DNA of 64,000 nucleotides from Gemmatimonadetes bacterium 13_1_20CM_4_69_16 (lineage in GTDB: Bacteria; Gemmatimonadota; Gemmatimonadetes; Gemmatimonadales; GWC2-71-9): positions 1 to 64,000 of the forward strand of contig MNIR01000056.1 of assembly GCA_001919865.1 (NCBI GenBank), given 5' to 3'. A program made the translations under genes and the position numbers. This document shows positions 60,316 through 64,000 of the stretch, piece after piece. Within the stretch, counting starts at the first letter, position 1; every line of letters starts with the position of its first letter. Under the pieces are notes generated by a model. The model made no database searches. It was not told the DNA's origin and saw only the letters and a list, made by a program, of their open reading frames with translations.

Positions 60316-60978
60316 ATGACTGAAATTGACCTTACGCCCTTCCGCTTCACGCCTACTGAGTCGGTAGTGTACTCGGCGCTGTTGCGGCTGGGCCCGTCCA
60401 CCGGCTACGGCATCGGCCGCGCCACCCGGCTGGCGCGAGCCAACGCGTATGCCGCGCTCGAGGGGCTCGTCACGCGCGGGGCGGCGCAGCGGACGAGCGG
60501 CCGCCCGATTCAATACCGTCCCGCTGACCCCCAGGCGCTGCTCGCTCGCCTCGCCGCCGAGCAGGGGGAGGCACTCGACCGCTTGAGCCACGCGCTCAGC
60601 GATGCGAGCCACCCCGCGGAACCCGAGACCCGGGTGATCGCGGGGGCCCGCGCCGTGGCCAACCTGATCCAGCAACTCGTCGCTCGAGCCGACCACACGG
60701 TGCAGGGCATCCTAGCCGCCGACCTGTGGCGCCCTACCCTGCCGGCGTGGCGGCGAGCCATGACCCGGGCCGCGGTCGATGTCCGTCTTGCGGGGGAAGC
60801 CACGGACACCGAGGGCATCGCGAAGGGAGCGGTCGACCCGGGCACCCCTACTCTCCTCCTGATCGACGACGCGCAGGTGCTGACCGCGACCGGCGGGGGC
60901 GATCAAGTGACGGCCCTGTGGAGCTCCCATCCGCTGATCGCCACCCTCGCGCGCTCCGCCCTGCGGAACCTCACCTGA
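60316..60978 (+). CDS. TrmB-family transcription regulator
   Basis: Protein of 220 residues. The N-terminal winged helix (FTPTESVVYSALLRLGPSTGYGIGRATRLARANAY region, residues 10-50, with YAALEGLVTRGAAQR) matches the TrmB HTH. The C-terminal part resembles the TrmB effector/PLD-like domain: VIAGARAVANLIQQLVARADHTVQGILAAD and LLLIDDAQVLTATGG. TrmB proteins respond to sugars or other small molecules. The start follows directly on a perfect palindrome, implying autoregulation. The stop overlaps the hydrolase ATG by one base, so the hydrolase is probably part of the same regulated unit. Confidence 0.82.
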   Translation: MTEIDLTPFRFTPTESVVYSALLRLGPSTGYGIGRATRLARANAYAALEGLVTRGAAQRTSGRPIQYRPADPQALLARLAAEQGEALDRLSHALSDASHPAEPETRVIAGARAVANLIQQLVARADHTVQGILAADLWRPTLPAWRRAMTRAAVDVRLAGEATDTEGIAKGAVDPGTPTLLLIDDAQVLTATGGGDQVTALWSSHPLIATLARSALRNLT

Positions 60979-61946
60979 TGCGCCGGCTGTCGATCGGGTT
61001 GCTCGTGACGCTTGCCGCCGCGTGCCGCGCGGCGCCGATTCCAGACAGTCAGCGGTTTCCCGCAGGCACCCAATTCACGGCGCGGCTGCTCCGGATCGAG
61101 GGCACGAGAATCCGTTACATCGATGCCGGGCAAGGACTGGCCGTGGTCTTCATCCACGGCCTCGGGGCGTCGATGTACACCTGGCGGAACAATCTCGCTC
61201 CCGTGCTGGCGGCGGGGTTTCGGGTCGTGGCGTTCGACAATCGCGGATTCGGCTCGTCCGACAAACCCGCGCACGGCTACACGAACGCGGACTATGCCCG
61301 CCTCGCCGTCGCGTTGCTCGACTCACTGCATCTCCCCGACGCCGTTGTGGTGGGGCACTCGATGGGCGGTGAGATCGCGGCGGAGGTAGCCATCGCTGCC
61401 CCGAAGCGCGTGCGCGCGCTCGTCCTACTCGGGGCGGCGGGGTTCGGCACGCGCGAGCCGGCCCTCTTCCGGGTGGCCCGATGGCCGATAGTCGGCCCGG
61501 TCATGCTCGCGTTTCGCAACCGGAGCCTCGTGGAGCGGCTGCTCAAGTCCACCTACGCCGACCCTCGGAAAGTGCGCGAGGCGGACGTGGATCAGTACTA
61601 CGCCCCGGTCGCCGAGCCCGATTACGGTCGGGCGCTACGGGGCGTGCTGCGCGAGTTCCGGTTCGACGGACTGCGCGGGCGCACGGGCGCGATTCAGGCC
61701 CCGACGCTGGTGCTGTGGGGAGAAGAGGATCGCTGGGTGCCGCCGGCCGTGGGCCGCGCGCTCGCCGCCGAGCTCGCGCGCTCCGCCTTCCTGACCGTGG
61801 CGCACGCCGGGCATTCGGTGCAGGAAGAGGTGCCCGATGAAGTGAACCGCCTGTTGCTCAAGTTCCTCAACAACGGCCTGCCCCGCGTCCCCGAGAACCT
61901 CGCTGGGCAGGGCTGGCGCACTGGCGCAGCCACGGCAGCGCACTAG
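60978..61946 (+). CDS. Alpha/beta hydrolase, predicted lipoprotein
   Basis: Protein of 322 residues. A short signal with lipobox (GLLVTLAAAC) anchors it outside the cytoplasm. The alpha/beta fold shows the oxyanion HGLGAS in VVFIHGLGASMYTW, FDNRGFGSSDKP, the nucleophile in VVGHSMGGEIA, the acid in LWGEEDRWVPP and the histidine in VAHAGHSVQEE. It could be an esterase or lipase; the substrate is unknown. It is translationally coupled to the TrmB gene (TGATG) and likely under its control. Confidence 0.88.
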   Translation: MRRLSIGLLVTLAAACRAAPIPDSQRFPAGTQFTARLLRIEGTRIRYIDAGQGLAVVFIHGLGASMYTWRNNLAPVLAAGFRVVAFDNRGFGSSDKPAHGYTNADYARLAVALLDSLHLPDAVVVGHSMGGEIAAEVAIAAPKRVRALVLLGAAGFGTREPALFRVARWPIVGPVMLAFRNRSLVERLLKSTYADPRKVREADVDQYYAPVAEPDYGRALRGVLREFRFDGLRGRTGAIQAPTLVLWGEEDRWVPPAVGRALAAELARSAFLTVAHAGHSVQEEVPDEVNRLLLKFLNNGLPRVPENLAGQGWRTGAATAAH

Positions 61947-61951
61947 ATTTC

Positions 61952-61969
61952 CTCAACCGTCTAGTTGAG
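61952..61969. promoter_or_regulatory. Candidate TetR operator
   Basis: CTCAAC and GTTGAG are separated by six bases in the 33-base gap before the TetR gene, starting six bases after the hydrolase stop. The symmetry and position fit an autoregulatory TetR site. Confidence 0.5.
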
Positions 61970-61979
61970 ATAGTACTCT

Positions 61980-62573
61980 CTGAAGCCCAAACTAGGTAAC
62001 ACCAGAGCGTTACGAATCATCGCCGCCGCCCAGGACGAGTTCGCGCGGCGTGGGTTCGAGGGTGCTCGCGTGGACCAGATCGCGCGGCGGGCCGGCGTCA
62101 ACAAGCAACTGTTGTTCTACTACTTCCACTCCAAGCGCGGGTTGTTCAACGCCGTGCTGACCCGCGGCGCCGCAGAGCTGGAACAGGCACTTGCTTCCCT
62201 CGCCCACGGGGGGGGCGGACCGCTCGCCCGCATCCAGCAGACCCTCGTCGGACAGTTCGATTTCCTCGCGGACCATCCGGACCTCGTGACGCTGCTTACG
62301 CAAGCCGGTCGCTCGGACGCGCGGCCGTTCGCGCCCGCGATCAAGCGGTTAGTCATCCTGCTCGCCGAGGGCCAGGGCCTCGGGCAGGTCCGCGACGACC
62401 TGGACCCACACGTCGCCGCGGCGCAAGCGCTCGTCCTGATGGTGGCGTATCTCGATCTCGAGTCCCTCATCGCCGCCAGCGCGCCGCCGCTCGGCGCGGA
62501 CGAGCCGGCGCTGCGGGAGCGGTGGAAGGATTCAGCGGTGAAGCTGGTGCTCGAGGGCGTCGCGGCACGCTAG
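61980..62573 (+). CDS. TetR-family transcription regulator
   Basis: Protein of about 197 residues. The HTH begins at TRALRIIAAAQDEFARRGFEG and continues ARVDQIARRAGVNKQLLFYYF, the classic TetR DNA-binding domain with YYFHSKRGLF after it. A full domain needs a start at or before 61983; the only candidate is CTG 61980, because a stop lies at 61971 and no ATG, GTG or TTG occurs before GTG 62070, which would cut the domain. The C-terminal ligand domain is helical (LADHPDLVTLLTQAG). The effector is unknown. It is convergent with the DUF5916 gene, eight bases apart. Confidence 0.8.
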   Translation: MKPKLGNTRALRIIAAAQDEFARRGFEGARVDQIARRAGVNKQLLFYYFHSKRGLFNAVLTRGAAELEQALASLAHGGGGPLARIQQTLVGQFDFLADHPDLVTLLTQAGRSDARPFAPAIKRLVILLAEGQGLGQVRDDLDPHVAAAQALVLMVAYLDLESLIAASAPPLGADEPALRERWKDSAVKLVLEGVAAR

Positions 62574-62580
62574 CCGCGGG

Positions 62581-64000
62581 TCACCAGTTCAGCCAGTACG
62601 ACGCTTTGACGAGGAACGTGTTGTTCGGGTGCAGGCTGAACATGTCGCGGAAGTCACCGGCGAAGGACCGCGTTCCCGTCGCCCCAAGGAAGTCGTTCCG
62701 CCCCTGCGTCCACACGACGAACAGGGTCGACCCGGGGCGGTACTCCCAGCGCAACACCAGGTTGGAGTTGAACTGCTTGAAGTTGAAGCCGCCGAACGTG
62801 GTACCGGTGTACGGCTGGAAGCGGTCCGGGTACGCGGTCGCGCGGGGGTTGGCGAGCTCGCGAGGGTTTGAATAGCCGCCCTTGCTGACGAACGGCTGGG
62901 CGTAGACCTGGAGCGTGAGCTCCGGAGTGATCGTGTAGTCCACTCGGCCCGTCAGCGACAGCGTCTTCTGGTCCAGGTGCGCCAGGGGGTAGTGCGTGAC
63001 GCCGGTCGAGTCCGTGACGGGGGAGAACGGCTGCGCGTCGTCGATGTTGTGGGTGACGCTGATGCTGATCGTGGTATTCACCTGCGATGCGACCCGGACC
63101 GACAGCTGCGAGCCCAGGTTGACCGACTCCGACCGGCCGCCGTCCCCACGCCAATAGTTCGTCCACACCGCCGGCACCACGGCCGGCCGGCTGTCGCCAT
63201 CCCATTCCGCCCAGGAGGAGAGAATGGGATCGACCCGCACGGCCGGGCCACCGCGCGCGCGGCGGTCGTCGAACGTCGTGCCGAGGTGGCCCAGCGTCGT
63301 ACCGGCGTGGAGCCACCAGCGGTTGTTGAGCTGCACGTGCACGTTGGTGTTGGCGGCGCGCTCGACCGGCAGTCCTCCGACCGTCCAATACTGCCACCAG
63401 TTGAAGTTCCAGAACGCGGTTTGATACACCCGAGACGGGTGCAGTGACTGCACCCCGAACCAGTTGTTCCAGCTCTGCTGGTCGGCGCGTAGCAGGAAGC
63501 CGAGATCGTTCACCTCGAAGCCCGGCGAGCGGCGCTGGTAGCTCGTCTCGAACCGCGTGATCCCTCCGCCCACCTTGCCGAACAGCAGCTCTTCCGCGTC
63601 GCCCGAGAGCGATGTTCGCGTCGGGTCCAACGGAAGCCCCGCGTCGGGCCGCTGGTAGTAGTGCACGGGATCCCGCTGGGTGGCCGCGATGGCCGCCGCC
63701 GTGCCAGCCACCCGGCTCACGTCGAGCGAGCCGGAGAGCTGATAGCGGCTCCCCAGGAACCGGTGCCGAAAATCGAGCGCGCCTACGTAGGCGCTCTGGC
63801 GCAGCGCGGCGTCGGTCAACGGGTCGAGGCTCCGGTTCACCGCGGTGAACATCACGCCGATGCCGCTCTCACCCTTGCGGAAGTCTTGCTGCCCGCGCAG
63901 CGCCGCATAGTTGGTGGCGGGCTCGGTCGTGCGGTCCGCGCTGCCTGTGGCGCGCTGCGTAATGGCGTCGAGCAGACCAACGGTCTGACCGCCCGGGAGC
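62581..64000 (-). CDS. DUF5916 outer-membrane protein (3' part)
   Basis: The frame is open to the window end; 473 residues are visible. The upstream part carries TVGLLDAITQRATGS and NYAALRGQQDFRKGESGIG, the typical DUF5916 sequence with NYxxxRxxQDF. The rest alternates aromatic-rich beta strands (WFGVQSLHPSRVYQTAFWNF, YTITPELTLQVYAQPFV) and ends SYWLNW with a C-terminal aromatic, as in outer-membrane beta-barrels. Full-length members often begin with a carbohydrate-binding-like domain; that part is outside. Function unknown, perhaps surface nutrient binding or uptake. Confidence 0.85.
   Translation of the reverse strand, partial: LPGGQTVGLLDAITQRATGSADRTTEPATNYAALRGQQDFRKGESGIGVMFTAVNRSLDPLTDAALRQSAYVGALDFRHRFLGSRYQLSGSLDVSRVAGTAAAIAATQRDPVHYYQRPDAGLPLDPTRTSLSGDAEELLFGKVGGGITRFETSYQRRSPGFEVNDLGFLLRADQQSWNNWFGVQSLHPSRVYQTAFWNFNWWQYWTVGGLPVERAANTNVHVQLNNRWWLHAGTTLGHLGTTFDDRRARGGPAVRVDPILSSWAEWDGDSRPAVVPAVWTNYWRGDGGRSESVNLGSQLSVRVASQVNTTISISVTHNIDDAQPFSPVTDSTGVTHYPLAHLDQKTLSLTGRVDYTITPELTLQVYAQPFVSKGGYSNPRELANPRATAYPDRFQPYTGTTFGGFNFKQFNSNLVLRWEYRPGSTLFVVWTQGRNDFLGATGTRSFAGDFRDMFSLHPNNTFLVKASYWLNW

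Noticed and set aside
1-64000. rRNA, tRNA, prophage or insertion-sequence genes
   Set aside because: I saw no conserved rRNA or tRNA segments, no integrase, transposase or phage structural genes, and no attachment-site duplications.

Overview
This is one contiguous high-GC bacterial segment with about 52 genes. They are packed tightly on both strands, and I found no rRNA, tRNA, transposase or CRISPR array. No gene-free gap exceeds 300 bases; the largest is 58919-59167. Several features suggest a soil-type Gemmatimonadota: secreted S9 and M14 peptidases, an OmpA-like protein with thrombospondin type 3 repeats, a DUF5916 outer-membrane protein, DUF4015 and DUF72 proteins, and many lipoproteins. 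This assignment is inference; no marker gene proves it.

Layout. 1-4561: the 3' part of an N6-adenine DNA methyltransferase followed by an SNF2-like helicase, probably one half of a phage-defence or restriction system cut by the window edge. The methyltransferase carries a perfect 249-bp in-frame tandem duplication. 4563-13946: a Na+/H+ antiporter, a HAD phosphatase / aminotransferase / cyclodeaminase / partial histidine kinase operon, a phosphate-transport pair (DUF47-PiT), an amino-acid permease, prephenate dehydratase, and a 48-residue zinc-ribbon gene. 13974-16921: an SPL-like radical SAM protein, two related small proteins (one with an HTH), and a DUF72 protein. 17015-21966: an imuB-DUF6504-dnaE2 mutagenic translesion cassette. 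21975-32587: msrA, a BKACE-family protein and an almost complete purine-to-ureidoglycolate pathway (allB, alc, uraD, uraH, puuD, with a three-subunit xanthine dehydrogenase on the other strand). 32760-43677: a MetE-like methyltransferase, an Lhr helicase, IspH, a lipoprotein, a thioesterase, a PAS-Fis regulator and a DEAH helicase. 43843-50961: a natural poly-histidine secreted protein, pfkA coupled to a small gene with an in-frame TGA, a chemoreceptor-like protein, a kelch/IPT lipoprotein, and the OmpA/TSP3 protein. 51073-64000: two secreted peptidases, a DUF4015 protein, an aconitase-family protein, an unknown protein, a TrmB regulator with a hydrolase, a TetR regulator, and a partial DUF5916 outer-membrane protein.

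The strongest hidden item is the gene at 45377-45616. It is a SelW/Rdx-family protein whose CxxU motif contains an in-frame TGA. A hairpin with a GGUCU loop, as in the E. coli fdhF SECIS, lies just downstream, so it is very probably a selenoprotein. A second theme is a set of short-period (7- and 8-nt) degenerate repeats and palindromic elements lying inside reading frames without breaking them: imuB, the DUF6504 gene, dnaE2, lhr (twice) and the radical SAM gene.
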